A DNA stretch of 64,000 bases from contig NZ_BOVQ01000010.1 of assembly GCF_018403765.1 (NCBI RefSeq), positions 1 to 64,000 on the forward strand. Reading direction: 5' to 3'. A model generated the notes under the pieces. That model saw nothing but the letters and a program-made list of their open reading frames with translations, had not been told where the DNA came from and did no database searches. This document shows positions 19,287-28,000 of this stretch, in pieces (the stretch's first letter is position 1; each line of letters opens with the position of its first letter). Source of the stretch: Lactococcus nasutitermitis (GTDB lineage: Bacteria > Bacillota > Bacilli > Lactobacillales > Streptococcaceae). A program made the translations under genes and the position numbers.

Positions 19287-19739
19287 TTATTTGGCTTCGA
19301 GAACTACAACACTTCCGCCATTTGCTTCGATTGCGGCTTTTGCAGCACCAGATACTTTAGCTACGTTGACTTTAAGATTTTTAACTGTTAATTCACCATT
19401 TGCAAGTACTTTTACGCCAGATTTTACATCTTTAACGATTTTTGCTGCTACAAGTGTTTCTGCAGTTACTTCTGCACCGTCTTCAAGACGATTTAAAGTT
19501 TCAAGGTTTACAATAGCATATTCTTTGCGATTAACATTCAAGAAACCACGTTTTGGCATACGACGGAATAATGGTGTTTGTCCACCTTCAAATCCTGGAC
19601 GAATGCTCCCACCTGAACGAGATTTTTGACCTTTTTGACCACGACCAGATGTTTTACCATTACCTGATGATGTTCCTCGACCTACGCGATTACGTACTTT
19701 ACGGCTACCTTCTGCAGCTTGCATTTCATGAAGTTTCAT
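19287..19739 (-). CDS. rplO: 50S ribosomal protein L15
   Basis: 150 residues ([20 protein letters not shown]; [26 protein letters not shown] glycine/basic N-terminal region). Normally directly behind rpmD; here an oppositely oriented permease gene lies in between, so it is the first gene of a new unit with its own promoter at 19850-19878 and a leader of about 100 nt. Confidence 0.96.
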   Translation of the reverse strand: MKLHEMQAAEGSRKVRNRVGRGTSSGNGKTSGRGQKGQKSRSGGSIRPGFEGGQTPLFRRMPKRGFLNVNRKEYAIVNLETLNRLEDGAEVTAETLVAAKIVKDVKSGVKVLANGELTVKNLKVNVAKVSGAAKAAIEANGGSVVVLEAK

Positions 19740-19849
19740 GATGTTCTCCTTTATTTACACATTGCTTCTCGCTCCTACTTCCTGTAAAGAGATAACAAAA
19801 AGTATGAACTCGCCTGTGTATTCTTTAATTTGTGATAAATCACTATAAC

Positions 19850-19878
19850 ATTATATCAAAATTTGAAAAGAAATACAA
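19850..19878 (-). promoter_or_regulatory. promoter of rplO-secY unit
   Basis: Minus strand TTGTAT, 17 nt, TATAAT, with an extended -10 TGA immediately before. It is back to back with the permease promoter at 19904-19932. Confidence 0.65.
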
Positions 19879-19903
19879 ATCTTACTTGCATTATCTTTGA
19901 TAC

Positions 19904-19932
19904 TTGAAATATTTACTATAATGCTTTATAAT
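19904..19932 (+). promoter_or_regulatory. promoter of the amino-acid permease
   Basis: TTGAAA, 17 nt, TATAAT on the + strand, 60 nt before the permease start codon. Confidence 0.75.
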
Positions 19933-19991
19933 TTATTTTGTATTCTTTAGATTTATCTGAATATTTTAACTTTTAACTTAAGGAGAAAATA

Positions 19992-21446
19992 ATGGCAAAA
20001 CAACAAGCAAATGAGGGCGCTAATGAGCACACTTCTATTGCAGGACTTACAACAGAATCTCCACAGGCTTCTCGTGGCTTAAAAAATCGACATATCCAAC
20101 TTATCGCTATTGCTGGTACAATTGGTACTGGACTTTTTCTTGGCGCTGGTAAGACTATTTCAATGACCGGTCCTTCTATTATTTTTGCTTATCTTATTAT
20201 CGGTATTGTGATGTTTATCTTTTTGAGAACGATTGGTGAGATGCTTTATGTTGACCCTTCTCAACATAGTTTTTTAAATTTTATTACTAAATACTTGGGA
20301 AAAAGGGCTGGATATTTTTCTCAGTGGAGTTATTGGTTAGTGCTCGTTTTTGTTTGTATTGCTGAGCTTACTGCCATGGGAACTTATATACAATTTTGGT
20401 TGCCAAAAGTGCCGCTTTGGTTAATTGAAATCGTAATGTTAGTTTTACTTTTTTCCCTCAATACATTAAATGCGAAATTTTTCGGAGAAACTGAGTTTTG
20501 GTTTGCGATTATCAAAGTTGTTGCTATCATTGCATTGATTTTTACTGCCGTTATTTTGCTTTTTGGTAATTATAGTTATATCAATGAAGTCACACACAGT
20601 CATGCTCATGTATCACTCACTAATATTACCAGAGGTTTTCAGTTATTCCCCAATGGTCCTTGGCACTTTATTGGCTCCTTGCAAATGGTAATGTTTGCAT
20701 TTACTTCCATGGAATTTATCGGTATGACTGCTGCTGAAACTGCGAATCCTCGAAAAACTTTACCTAGAGCTATCAATCAAATCCCTGTTCGTATTTTAAT
20801 CTTTTATATTGGTGCTTTGCTTGCGATTATGTCTATCTTTAATTGGCATGATATTCCTGCTGACAAATCGCCGTTTGTTATGGTATTTTCTTTAATTGGT
20901 ATAAAATGGGCTGCTGCTTTGATCAATTTTGTTGTATTAACTTCTGCTGGTTCTGCGCTTAATTCAACTTTATTTTCTGCTACACGAAATATGTATTCTT
21001 TGGCGGCGCTGCACCCTAGTAAATTTACTTCACGTTTTACAAAAGTTTCTAAAAATAATGTCCCTATAAATGCTTTGTGGTTCGTTGGTATTTTAACTTT
21101 ATTTGCACCTGTACTTTCACTTTTGTCTGGTATTTCTTGGATTGGAAATGCGTTTGATTTTGCTTCTTCTTGTACGACGAATTTGTATTTGATTGTTTAT
21201 TTATTAACCCTTTTCACATATCTAAAATTTAGAAAATCATCTGACTTTAGAGAAGATGGATTTAAAACACCGCTTTATAAGGTTCTTGTGCCCTTTACCA
21301 TACTAATCTTTGTTCTTATATTCCTTTCTCTATTTACAAATAGTAGCACTCAACTCCCTGCTATTGGTGCTGTGATTTGGACGATTATCTTTTCTGCTTT
21401 CCTTATTTATGGTTGGTTACGTGAGAAGCAAAACAACCGTGCGTAA
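19992..21446 (+). CDS. APC-superfamily amino-acid permease (AAT family)
   Basis: 484 residues with about twelve membrane helices; proton-coupled amino-acid uptake is the family role. The first helix carries the substrate-backbone motif IAIAGTIGTGLFLGAGK near residue 40, followed by GPSIIFAYLI; the central region has FGETEFWFAIIKV and MTAAETANPRKTLPRAI, typical of the AAT branch (lysP, rocE, ansP relatives). Substrate cannot be told. AAGGAG lies 6-7 nt before ATG. It faces the ribosomal genes and occupies the rpmD-rplO junction, which is normally closed; two bidirectional terminators separate it from rpmD. Confidence 0.93.
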   Translation: MAKQQANEGANEHTSIAGLTTESPQASRGLKNRHIQLIAIAGTIGTGLFLGAGKTISMTGPSIIFAYLIIGIVMFIFLRTIGEMLYVDPSQHSFLNFITKYLGKRAGYFSQWSYWLVLVFVCIAELTAMGTYIQFWLPKVPLWLIEIVMLVLLFSLNTLNAKFFGETEFWFAIIKVVAIIALIFTAVILLFGNYSYINEVTHSHAHVSLTNITRGFQLFPNGPWHFIGSLQMVMFAFTSMEFIGMTAAETANPRKTLPRAINQIPVRILIFYIGALLAIMSIFNWHDIPADKSPFVMVFSLIGIKWAAALINFVVLTSAGSALNSTLFSATRNMYSLAALHPSKFTSRFTKVSKNNVPINALWFVGILTLFAPVLSLLSGISWIGNAFDFASSCTTNLYLIVYLLTLFTYLKFRKSSDFREDGFKTPLYKVLVPFTILIFVLIFLSLFTNSSTQLPAIGAVIWTIIFSAFLIYGWLREKQNNRA

Positions 21447-21464
21447 ATACTTGTCAAGAAATTT

Positions 21465-21502
21465 AAAAAATCTGAGGTTTCGATAGACCTCAGATTTTTT
21501 TA
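21465..21502. terminator. bidirectional terminator between permease and rpmD (first)
   Basis: TCTGAGGT/ACCTCAGA stem with A run before and T run after. Serves the permease mRNA and, from the other side, rpmD. Confidence 0.85.
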
Positions 21503-21506
21503 TAAA

Positions 21507-21540
21507 ACAAAAGAACAGAAAATATTTTCTGTTCTTTTTT
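21507..21540. terminator. bidirectional terminator between permease and rpmD (second)
   Basis: AGAACAGAAAAT followed directly by its complement ATTTTCTGTTCT, flanked by A and T runs. Lies 5 nt from the rpmD stop. Confidence 0.8.
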
Positions 21541-21544
21541 GTAA

Positions 21545-21724
21545 TTATGCTTCTTCTACTTTTACCAAGTGAGAAATTGAGTTTGCCATGCCGCGGATGG
21601 CTGGTGTATCTTCTTTGATAACTGAACTGTTCAATTTTCCAAGGCCAAGTGCCACAACTGTTTTGCGTTGAGCAGGGATGCGGCCGATTGGAGAATTTAC
21701 CAATGTAATTTTAATTTGAGCCAT
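21545..21724 (-). CDS. rpmD: 50S ribosomal protein L30
   Basis: 59 residues, [20 protein letters not shown], standard short bacterial L30. The start is placed at 21724, 10 nt after the rpsE stop with an AGGAG RBS; the longer frame upstream lies inside rpsE. Last gene of the rpsH-rpmD unit. Confidence 0.96.
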   Translation of the reverse strand: MAQIKITLVNSPIGRIPAQRKTVVALGLGKLNSSVIKEDTPAIRGMANSISHLVKVEEA

Positions 21725-21734
21725 TTTTTCCTCC

Positions 21735-22247
21735 TTATGCAAAGTCTGAGACTGATTTGCCACGTAATGCAGCAACTTCTTCGACACGTTTAAGTTGTTT
21801 CAAGCCATCAACAGTAGCGCGTACAACGTTTACTGGTGTATTTGAACCAAGAGATTTAGATGTTACATCAGCAACACCTGCGAGTTCGAGGACGGCACGT
21901 ACTGCACCACCTGCGGCAACTCCAGCACCTTCAACAGCTGGTTTGAGGAGGATTTTCCCTCCGCCAAATTGACCAAGTGCTTCGTGAGGAAGCGTTGTGC
22001 CAACCATAGGTACAGTAATCAAGTTCTTTTTAGCTGCTTCGATTGCTTTACGGATAGCTTCTGGAACTTCTTGAGCTTTACCAGTACCAAATCCTACACG
22101 ACCGTTACGGTCACCAACAACAACGAGTGCTGCAAAACGAAGACGACGACCACCTTTAACAACTTTAGTTACACGGTTAATCGCTACTACGCGTTCTTCA
22201 AATTCGCTTTTAACTTCTTCTCTGCGATTTTTTCTTTCTTCTGCCAT
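21735..22247 (-). CDS. rpsE: 30S ribosomal protein S5
   Basis: 170 residues: double-stranded RNA-binding N-terminal domain ([40 protein letters not shown]) and C-terminal S5 domain. Involved in 30S assembly and decoding accuracy. Between rplR and rpmD. Confidence 0.97.
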   Translation of the reverse strand: MAEERKNRREEVKSEFEERVVAINRVTKVVKGGRRLRFAALVVVGDRNGRVGFGTGKAQEVPEAIRKAIEAAKKNLITVPMVGTTLPHEALGQFGGGKILLKPAVEGAGVAAGGAVRAVLELAGVADVTSKSLGSNTPVNVVRATVDGLKQLKRVEEVAALRGKSVSDFA

Positions 22248-22265
22248 TTGTGTTTACCCCTTTCC

Positions 22266-22616
22266 TTAGAATTTCAATCCAGCTTCACGTGCGCCTTCAG
22301 CGAGTGCTTGAACGCGTCCGTGATAAAGATAACCACCACGGTCAAAGATAACATCTTCGATACCTTTAGCAGTTGCAGCTTTTGCTACGAGTTCACCAAC
22401 TTTTTTTGCTTGTTCAGATTTTGTTCCTTCAGCAATTTTGAGTGATGAAGCACTTGCAAGCGTTACTCCAGCTACGTCATCAATAACTTGTGCGTAGATG
22501 TTTGTGTTAGAACGGAAAATGTTCAAACGTGGACGCTCTGCAGTTCCAGAGATTTTTCCGCGAACGCGTGTGTGGCGTTTTTGGCGGAGTTTGTTTTTAT
22601 CTGGTTTAGAAATCAC
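22266..22616 (-). CDS. rplR: 50S ribosomal protein L18
   Basis: 116 residues with the 5S rRNA-binding core ([40 protein letters not shown]). A 133-nt gap before it, towards rplF, holds two hairpins: TTTGGC/GCCAAA and CTGTCA/TGACAG. Confidence 0.97.
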   Translation of the reverse strand: MISKPDKNKLRQKRHTRVRGKISGTAERPRLNIFRSNTNIYAQVIDDVAGVTLASASSLKIAEGTKSEQAKKVGELVAKAATAKGIEDVIFDRGGYLYHGRVQALAEGAREAGLKF

Positions 22617-22749
22617 AATTCTACCTCTTATAATTTTAAAATTTTGATAGTTTTTGCCATCAATGTGCTGTCATTTTACTGACAGGGGGAAATTTTTTCT
22701 TTGGCGAAATGCCAAAAATATTTGGAAGACTAATAAATAATTTTTTAGA

Positions 22750-23286
22750 TTATTTACCAGTTTTACCTTCTTTCCGGCGTACATATTCACCAACATAGCG
22801 AATACCTTTACCTTTATAAGGTTCTGGTGAACGACGACTACGGATGTAGGCTGCCATTTGTCCAACAGCTTCTTTGCTGATACCTTTTACAGTGATGTGT
22901 GTAGCATCTGGAACTTCAAATGTAATTCCTTCTGGTGCTTCAACATCATCTGGATGTGATTTACCAACTGAAAGGACAAGTTTTTTGCCTTGAAGTTGTG
23001 CACGATATCCGACACCAATCATTTCAAGAGCTTTTGAGAAGCCTTCTGAAACACCAACAACCATGTTGTGGAAAAGGGCACGTGTTGTACCGTGGATTGT
23101 TTTCATTTCTTTTGAGTCATCCGGACGTTTGAATGTAACTTCGTTTCCTTCAATAGACAATGTAATGTCTTTTGAAAATACACGAGTCAACTCTCCTTTT
23201 GGTCCTTTAACTGTTACTTTTGAGCCGTCTTGTTCTACTGTTACTCCAGCAGGTAATACGACTACTTTGTTACCAATACGTGACAT
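22750..23286 (-). CDS. rplF: 50S ribosomal protein L6
   Basis: 178 residues with two L6 repeats and the C-terminal signature [19 protein letters not shown]. Binds 23S rRNA near the factor-binding site. The 156-nt gap to rpsH contains hairpins CCATTCC/GGAATGG and CTTAGAA/TTCTAAG. Confidence 0.97.
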   Translation of the reverse strand: MSRIGNKVVVLPAGVTVEQDGSKVTVKGPKGELTRVFSKDITLSIEGNEVTFKRPDDSKEMKTIHGTTRALFHNMVVGVSEGFSKALEMIGVGYRAQLQGKKLVLSVGKSHPDDVEAPEGITFEVPDATHITVKGISKEAVGQMAAYIRSRRSPEPYKGKGIRYVGEYVRRKEGKTGK

Positions 23287-23442
23287 ATTAATATCTCCTG
23301 TTAAATTATCAGACTGTCAGCAGTCCGTTTTCACGGGGTCTTGTTTTTCCATTCCTTTTCCGTTTTTGGGGAATGGCTTAGAAATTTTCATTCTAAGAAT
23401 TTTATTATTTATGACAAAATGTCTTAAATAATTTGATAAATC

Positions 23443-23841
23443 TTACCAGATGTACGCGAGAACTTCGCCACCAATATTCTTACCACGTGCAACTTTATCA
23501 GTTACAACGCCTTCAGAAGTTGAAACGATAGCTGTTCCCAAACCATTCAAAACTTTTGGCATTTCGTCAGATTTGACATATACGCGAAGTCCTGGTTTTG
23601 AGATACGTTTCAAGTTTGTGATAACTTTTTCACCATTCTTACCGTATTTCAAGAAAACACGGATGATGCCTTGTTTGTTATCTTCAACGTATTCAACGTC
23701 TTTCACATAACCTTCAGCTTTGAGAATTTCAGCGATTTGGCGCTTAATCTTTGATGCAGGAGCTTCCACAACATCGAATTTACGCATATTTGCGTTACGA
23801 ATACGTGTGAGGAAATCTGCAATAGGGTCAGTCATTACCAT
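23443..23841 (-). CDS. rpsH: 30S ribosomal protein S8
   Basis: 132 residues ([21 protein letters not shown]-terminal GGEVLAYIW). Binds helix 21 of 16S rRNA. In most Firmicutes it follows rpsN directly; here it begins a separate unit driven by a consensus promoter at 23933-23961, because the WxL locus is inserted upstream. Confidence 0.97.
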   Translation of the reverse strand: MVMTDPIADFLTRIRNANMRKFDVVEAPASKIKRQIAEILKAEGYVKDVEYVEDNKQGIIRVFLKYGKNGEKVITNLKRISKPGLRVYVKSDEMPKVLNGLGTAIVSTSEGVVTDKVARGKNIGGEVLAYIW

Positions 23842-23932
23842 TTGTAATTTCTCCTTATTTGTAGTTTGGGTGTGTTCAATCCCACTTTCAAATTAATGAG
23901 GTTATTTTTTCATAAAATAACCGAACCTAAAC

Positions 23933-23961
23933 ATTATAGCAAACTTTTTTTGCTATGTCAA
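23933..23961 (-). promoter_or_regulatory. consensus promoter of rpsH-rplF-rplR-rpsE-rpmD
   Basis: TTGACA, 17 nt, TATAAT on the minus strand, an exact match to the vegetative consensus, about 90 nt before rpsH. Confidence 0.87.
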
Positions 23962-24051
23962 TAGCTTCGGGTGTTTTGAGACCGTCTAAATTTTGGTTAG
24001 AATTCATCAATCTCTTTGTTATCAAGAATAGAGAATATCGAATTTTTATAC

Positions 24052-24083
24052 AAAAAAATCTGCAGATGATGCGCAGATTTTTT
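24052..24083 (-). terminator. terminator of the WxL operon
   Basis: AATCTGC/GCAGATT stem with A run and T run on both sides, overlapping the stop codon of the last WxL-locus gene. Also usable from the + strand. Confidence 0.8.
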
Positions 24084-25725
24084 ATTGTTGTTCTTCTTTA
24101 ACATTATTTGAGATTTCCCAATTTATACTTGCTGTATAATTAACTCCAGCTTGAATGTTGGCTATTTGTTCTTCAGGAATTGTTAAACTGATTGATGGTA
24201 TTTCTTGATTTATCAGTATGATTGGTGCGCCTGTATGATTTGTAATTAAATTTTGACTTTCTTGGGAAATCGTTATTGTTTGCCAATAATTTTCCAATGT
24301 AGGAAAAGTTAGTTGTGAGCTGAAAGTGCTTGTCGTTCCATTTGCTGTTTTTCCTGTCCAATCTCCAATAGAAACTGAGAGTGAGTAACCATCTAAAATC
24401 GTTGCATTCATTGTTAAAATACTTGTATTTTGAATACTTTTTCTCAAATCTGACCATGCAACATTTCCAAAATCAAGATAATTCTCATTGATACTCAATG
24501 CGTTCGATAATTCTGGTGTTGTTGACGAATTTCCATTTAGCTCTGCTATCCGTTGTTGAATCAATGCAATCAAATCTTGGTTGTTTTGAACATTTGGATC
24601 ATTATCTAGTAACATCTGAAGTGTTTTCACTGTCATCTGTTCTAAATAACTTCTAATCAAAGCTTCTGTTGGTTGCCACTTAGTGCTTGCTTTGGGAATT
24701 GCTTGAAGAAGATTATTGATTGTAGCATCATCTAAATCAAAATCATCCTCTCCTTCATTGAACAATGTTAATAGTAAATCCATTGTATTATAATCTGAAA
24801 CGTCAATATCGTTTCCCGTTATGTCAAGCGTTCCACCATTATCTGCGATATTTTGTGTTGCTTCTAGCAACCATTGCGCTAAACTGATCAATGCATTATT
24901 TTTTAAATTCAGATTTGTGAGATGAGCTGTAATTGGAAAATGAGTATTGGAGCTACTACTTTGCATTCCATTATTTGATAAATCTAATATTGTAATGTTT
25001 TGCTCTGGCGCTTCGCTAAAAATGGTATCTCCTAGCTCATAATAGGATGTGTACTTTAAATTATTATCAGCAAGAAGCAAGGTTTGGAGATTGGTTAATC
25101 GGTCTGTCTGAAAAAGGGCAAGAAGTTCTTCAACCAGTGTTGCATCTGCTACTTTAGATGTTATGCCTGTCAAGTCAACTGTTGTTGCTTGATCTGCAGA
25201 AGCGAGGATTTGCATCAGAAAGTTAAAAGCTCCTTGAGCTGCTGTACCATCTTGAATAATATCTTTAGTCGCTAAAGAGCCGTTTTCTCCTTCAACCAAA
25301 TCAGTCGTATTGGCACTATATGCTGCTTCACTAATACTATAATCTTGATTGACTTTTAAATTTGCTATCCAATCTGCAACCGTTTCGTTTGCTTCCGATG
25401 TCACTGTCCCATCTGCATTTTGAGTTCTCGTCGCTAAACTTACTGTTGTTAGTTGTTTAAGGTCAGAAATCGTAAATGTTGCTGGAGTTTCTCCGCGTTC
25501 AGTCGGTGTCGTTCCATCAGAATAGCTACTATTATCCAATAAAACTTGGATAATATCATCAGGAATTTCATATGCTTCTAAAGTGTTGCTGTAATAGCTA
25601 TAACTCTCACTTTCTGTTGTTTCTGCTACAACGTTTGGTACCAGTCGAGGAGAAAATAATGGAAAGAGTGTCGCTAGGAATAGACATATCAATAAAATTA
25701 TTTTTTTATCACTTATTTTCGTCAT
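24082..25725 (-). CDS. secreted leucine-rich-repeat protein with WxL-like C terminus
   Basis: 547 residues. Signal peptide at 1-35 (KKIILLICLFLATLFPLFSP). The middle (about residues 190-300) has leucine-rich repeats: LQTLLLADNNL, ITILDLSNNGM, LTNLNLKNNAL. The last ~140 residues resemble a WxL domain: ISINGDW-like SLSVSIGDWTG and a final NYTASINWEISN matching the family's YxxxLTWxLxx motif. WxL domains bind peptidoglycan non-covalently. The start overlaps the upstream DUF916 gene by 17 nt. Probably a surface protein displayed with the other two locus products; ligand unknown. Confidence 0.75.
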   Translation of the reverse strand: MTKISDKKIILLICLFLATLFPLFSPRLVPNVVAETTESESYSYYSNTLEAYEIPDDIIQVLLDNSSYSDGTTPTERGETPATFTISDLKQLTTVSLATRTQNADGTVTSEANETVADWIANLKVNQDYSISEAAYSANTTDLVEGENGSLATKDIIQDGTAAQGAFNFLMQILASADQATTVDLTGITSKVADATLVEELLALFQTDRLTNLQTLLLADNNLKYTSYYELGDTIFSEAPEQNITILDLSNNGMQSSSSNTHFPITAHLTNLNLKNNALISLAQWLLEATQNIADNGGTLDITGNDIDVSDYNTMDLLLTLFNEGEDDFDLDDATINNLLQAIPKASTKWQPTEALIRSYLEQMTVKTLQMLLDNDPNVQNNQDLIALIQQRIAELNGNSSTTPELSNALSINENYLDFGNVAWSDLRKSIQNTSILTMNATILDGYSLSVSIGDWTGKTANGTTSTFSSQLTFPTLENYWQTITISQESQNLITNHTGAPIILINQEIPSISLTIPEEQIANIQAGVNYTASINWEISNNVKEEQQ

Positions 25726-26800
25726 CTTTTTCTTTCTTCTCTTTTCGTTTTTTCATTAGTAAAATGATAAAAATAATGAAAACTAATAAAATGAGAACTA
25801 ACAAAACAATCACTATCCAGATAGCATAAATAAACCAAGGGGTTCCTCCTTTTGCCTTTTTCAACTTCTGCTGAAGTTTTTGGGCTTTTTGAGCACTAAG
25901 AGTAAGTGTGGTGGTTGATGTTTCTTTATATTGATAGTGCGTTCCATTCGCATCTTGATATTTTCCGTTAGAATTTTTTACAAAATATGCTACTGTTTGT
26001 ACTTTATACTTTCCAGTTTCGACTTTTGCTGGTAATTCTAAACGATAAAAGAAATGCGAATTTGGTGCCATTTGCATATCGCTATTGGTACGTATATATG
26101 TTTTGCCTGTTAATAAATTGATTGCATTCGTCGTTATTTCCAGTTGATTTAAAAAAGTAGGTGCAGGATTTTGCATGGGGAGAGTGATTGTATTTTGATA
26201 ACTATGCTGAGTAATCGTTGCTTTTCCTATCTTCAAAATAGGTAGCCAGCTTTGATTAACATTGCGTGCTATGGTGGCAATCTCATAATTGTATTGATTT
26301 TTGACAGATAAACCTTGCTTTTTTTGTGCGCTATCTGTAGTCTCTACTGGTGTAAATGTTAAGCCTCCAGCAATTATACCTGGTAACTTTATAGCAGGCA
26401 TTGTCAATGTTCCTGTATATCTATAAGTTTGCTTGGCTGGAATTACCACCTGCTTTGGACCTTTAAAATAATCGGCAATATCTGATTTTAAACTCTCATC
26501 TCTTTTTTGAGGTAGTTTATAATCAACAATACCACTATCACTTGTTTGCGCCTGAGTCATTGCTACTTTTACTTTGATAGGTTTATCAGTGTTATTGATT
26601 AAATCAACTTGTAATGCTGTAGATTTGTTAGGTGCTAATATAAGGTCAAAGAATGTTTCTGTATTGTCTCGTTGTGTAGATGGTTCAAGAGGACGAACCG
26701 AAAAGGGCAAGCCTTCTGCCTGCCCTTTTATCGGAAATACTACTCCTACAAAAAAGACGGCAATGAGTATTGCTATTTTTAATAGTCGTTTTATTTTCAT
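25709..26800 (-). CDS. DUF916/DUF3324 WxL-interacting protein (WxLIP)
   Basis: 363 residues: signal peptide (ILIAVFFVGVVFPIKGQAEG), two Ig-like domains in DUF916-DUF3324 order (FSVRPLEPSTQRDNTETFFD; LPGIIAGGLTF), then one membrane helix near residues 325-350 and a Lys/Glu-rich cytoplasmic tail. In other lactic acid bacteria and enterococci such proteins anchor WxL-domain partners at the cell surface. Lies 10 nt after the WxL gene and overlaps the LRR-WxL gene. Confidence 0.88.
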   Translation of the reverse strand: MKIKRLLKIAILIAVFFVGVVFPIKGQAEGLPFSVRPLEPSTQRDNTETFFDLILAPNKSTALQVDLINNTDKPIKVKVAMTQAQTSDSGIVDYKLPQKRDESLKSDIADYFKGPKQVVIPAKQTYRYTGTLTMPAIKLPGIIAGGLTFTPVETTDSAQKKQGLSVKNQYNYEIATIARNVNQSWLPILKIGKATITQHSYQNTITLPMQNPAPTFLNQLEITTNAINLLTGKTYIRTNSDMQMAPNSHFFYRLELPAKVETGKYKVQTVAYFVKNSNGKYQDANGTHYQYKETSTTTLTLSAQKAQKLQQKLKKAKGGTPWFIYAIWIVIVLLVLILLVFIIFIILLMKKRKEKKEKDDENK

Positions 26801-26810
26801 GAATATTTTC

Positions 26811-27434
26811 CTATGCTTGTGTTGAAGAAACTGAGCTTTCTAAATCCCAAGTTAGTGTGTTACTATATGAACCTTTTTTCAAGAAAGTTCCTGCTTTAAT
26901 TGATAAGCCAATATTCATTTCTGGGAGCGTTGTTTGTCCTTCATTACCTGTAGCATATTGATAGCCATCTTTTGAAAATTCAGTGCCGTTGAGGATAAAT
27001 TGAGCACCACTATTGAGTGCTGTGGCTCCTTCATCACTTCCTGCTGATGCGCCAACTCCTGTAGCAGTCCAATCACCACTTGCAACAGTGACTTTCCATT
27101 GGTCATTTGCTTGACCTAAAAAGTCGTCCACATTTCCATTTAAAGTTTCATTTGCTGGAAGGGTAGTGTTATTATCTAAAGTTGCTCCATTTAGATAAAT
27201 ATCTCTCAAATCAAGATTATCCCCGTTAAATGTCACTTTATCTGTAACATTGTATAAGCTCAATGCTCCACCTGTGAAAGCAATGGAAGCTGTTGTTGTT
27301 GCACTTGTTTGATTATCAGATGCTTGTGTTGAATTTGGAGTATTTACGTCCGCAACAACAAAAGAATCAGTGATACTTGCTCCTGAAGTAAGTACTGCGC
27401 TTAGAAGTAATGCTTGTGCTATTTGTTTTTTCAT
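26811..27434 (-). CDS. WxL-domain surface protein
   Basis: 207 residues: signal peptide (KKQIAQALLLSAVLTSGASI), short Ser/Thr linker, then a full-length WxL domain with VTVASGDWTATG and the C-terminal SYSNTLTWDLES. Peptidoglycan-associated by family. First gene of the locus, RBS GGGAG. The 500-nt region upstream has no gene but a row of hairpins. Confidence 0.88.
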   Translation of the reverse strand: MKKQIAQALLLSAVLTSGASITDSFVVADVNTPNSTQASDNQTSATTTASIAFTGGALSLYNVTDKVTFNGDNLDLRDIYLNGATLDNNTTLPANETLNGNVDDFLGQANDQWKVTVASGDWTATGVGASAGSDEGATALNSGAQFILNGTEFSKDGYQYATGNEGQTTLPEMNIGLSIKAGTFLKKGSYSNTLTWDLESSVSSTQA

Positions 27435-27973
27435 AATTTTTATTTCTCCCTTTTTTTAATTTAGTTTGTTAGTGATAATATAATTAACTTTTCAATATGA
27501 CACCTCCTCTTATGCAAGATAGACTATTTTTTTAATAGTCTGGTCAATAGCACGGAAAAAGGTTAATCTTATTTTATTAACCTTTTTATAACTCGTTGAT
27601 TTCGTATATATTTTACGAAAGTTATCATTAGATATGATTATTTATATATCTTTTTAATCCTTTTAATGATTGTTGTTGCTTTTGTTAAAACAAAAGCAAC
27701 AAATATGCTATCTTCTTTAGAAGTATAGCATATTTATATTAAAAATTCTAATTAACTTTTTTAGTTTTATTACTAGTTTTGTGTTAATAGTGGCTATTTT
27801 TTTGTTACTATTTTAATAGTTCTAACAGTAATAAACAGCTATAATAGCCATTTTTATCCTATTTACGTTAAAATTCGCTTACTTTAATTTGTTTTTATTT
27901 TGTGAAAAAATCATTCAAATATGTTGAATAAGTCATGAATTATTTGCAAAAAAATAATTTTAGTTTTATTTGA
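27435..27973. other. AT-rich intergenic region packed with inverted repeats
   Basis: No ORF. At least five perfect or near-perfect hairpins: GACTATT/AATAGTC (~27524-27542); the terminator at 27556-27587; TTCGTA/TACGAA (~27601-27619); TTGTTGCTTTTGTT/AACAAAAGCAACAA (14-bp arms, ~27672-27701); ATATGCTAT/ATAGCATAT (~27702-27732); and GGCTATT/AATAGCC enclosing ACTATT/AATAGT (~27791-27859). It probably holds the WxL promoter; a GAGGAGG near 27507 has only a 3-codon TTG frame behind it. Confidence 0.6.
27556..27587. terminator. bidirectional terminator upstream of the WxL operon
   Basis: Perfect 12-bp stem AAAAAGGTTAAT/ATTAACCTTTTT with an 8-nt loop. Oriented to stop transcription entering the WxL locus from either side. 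Confidence 0.75.
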
Positions 27974-27997
27974 TTTTTTGACAGTTCTGTCAAAAAA
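27974..27997. repeat. dispersed palindrome, copy 1
   Basis: TTTTTTGACAG and CTGTCAAAAAA around TT, perfect 11-bp arms, 3 nt past the stop of the broken Sel1 gene. Confidence 0.85.
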
Positions 27998-28000
27998 TCA

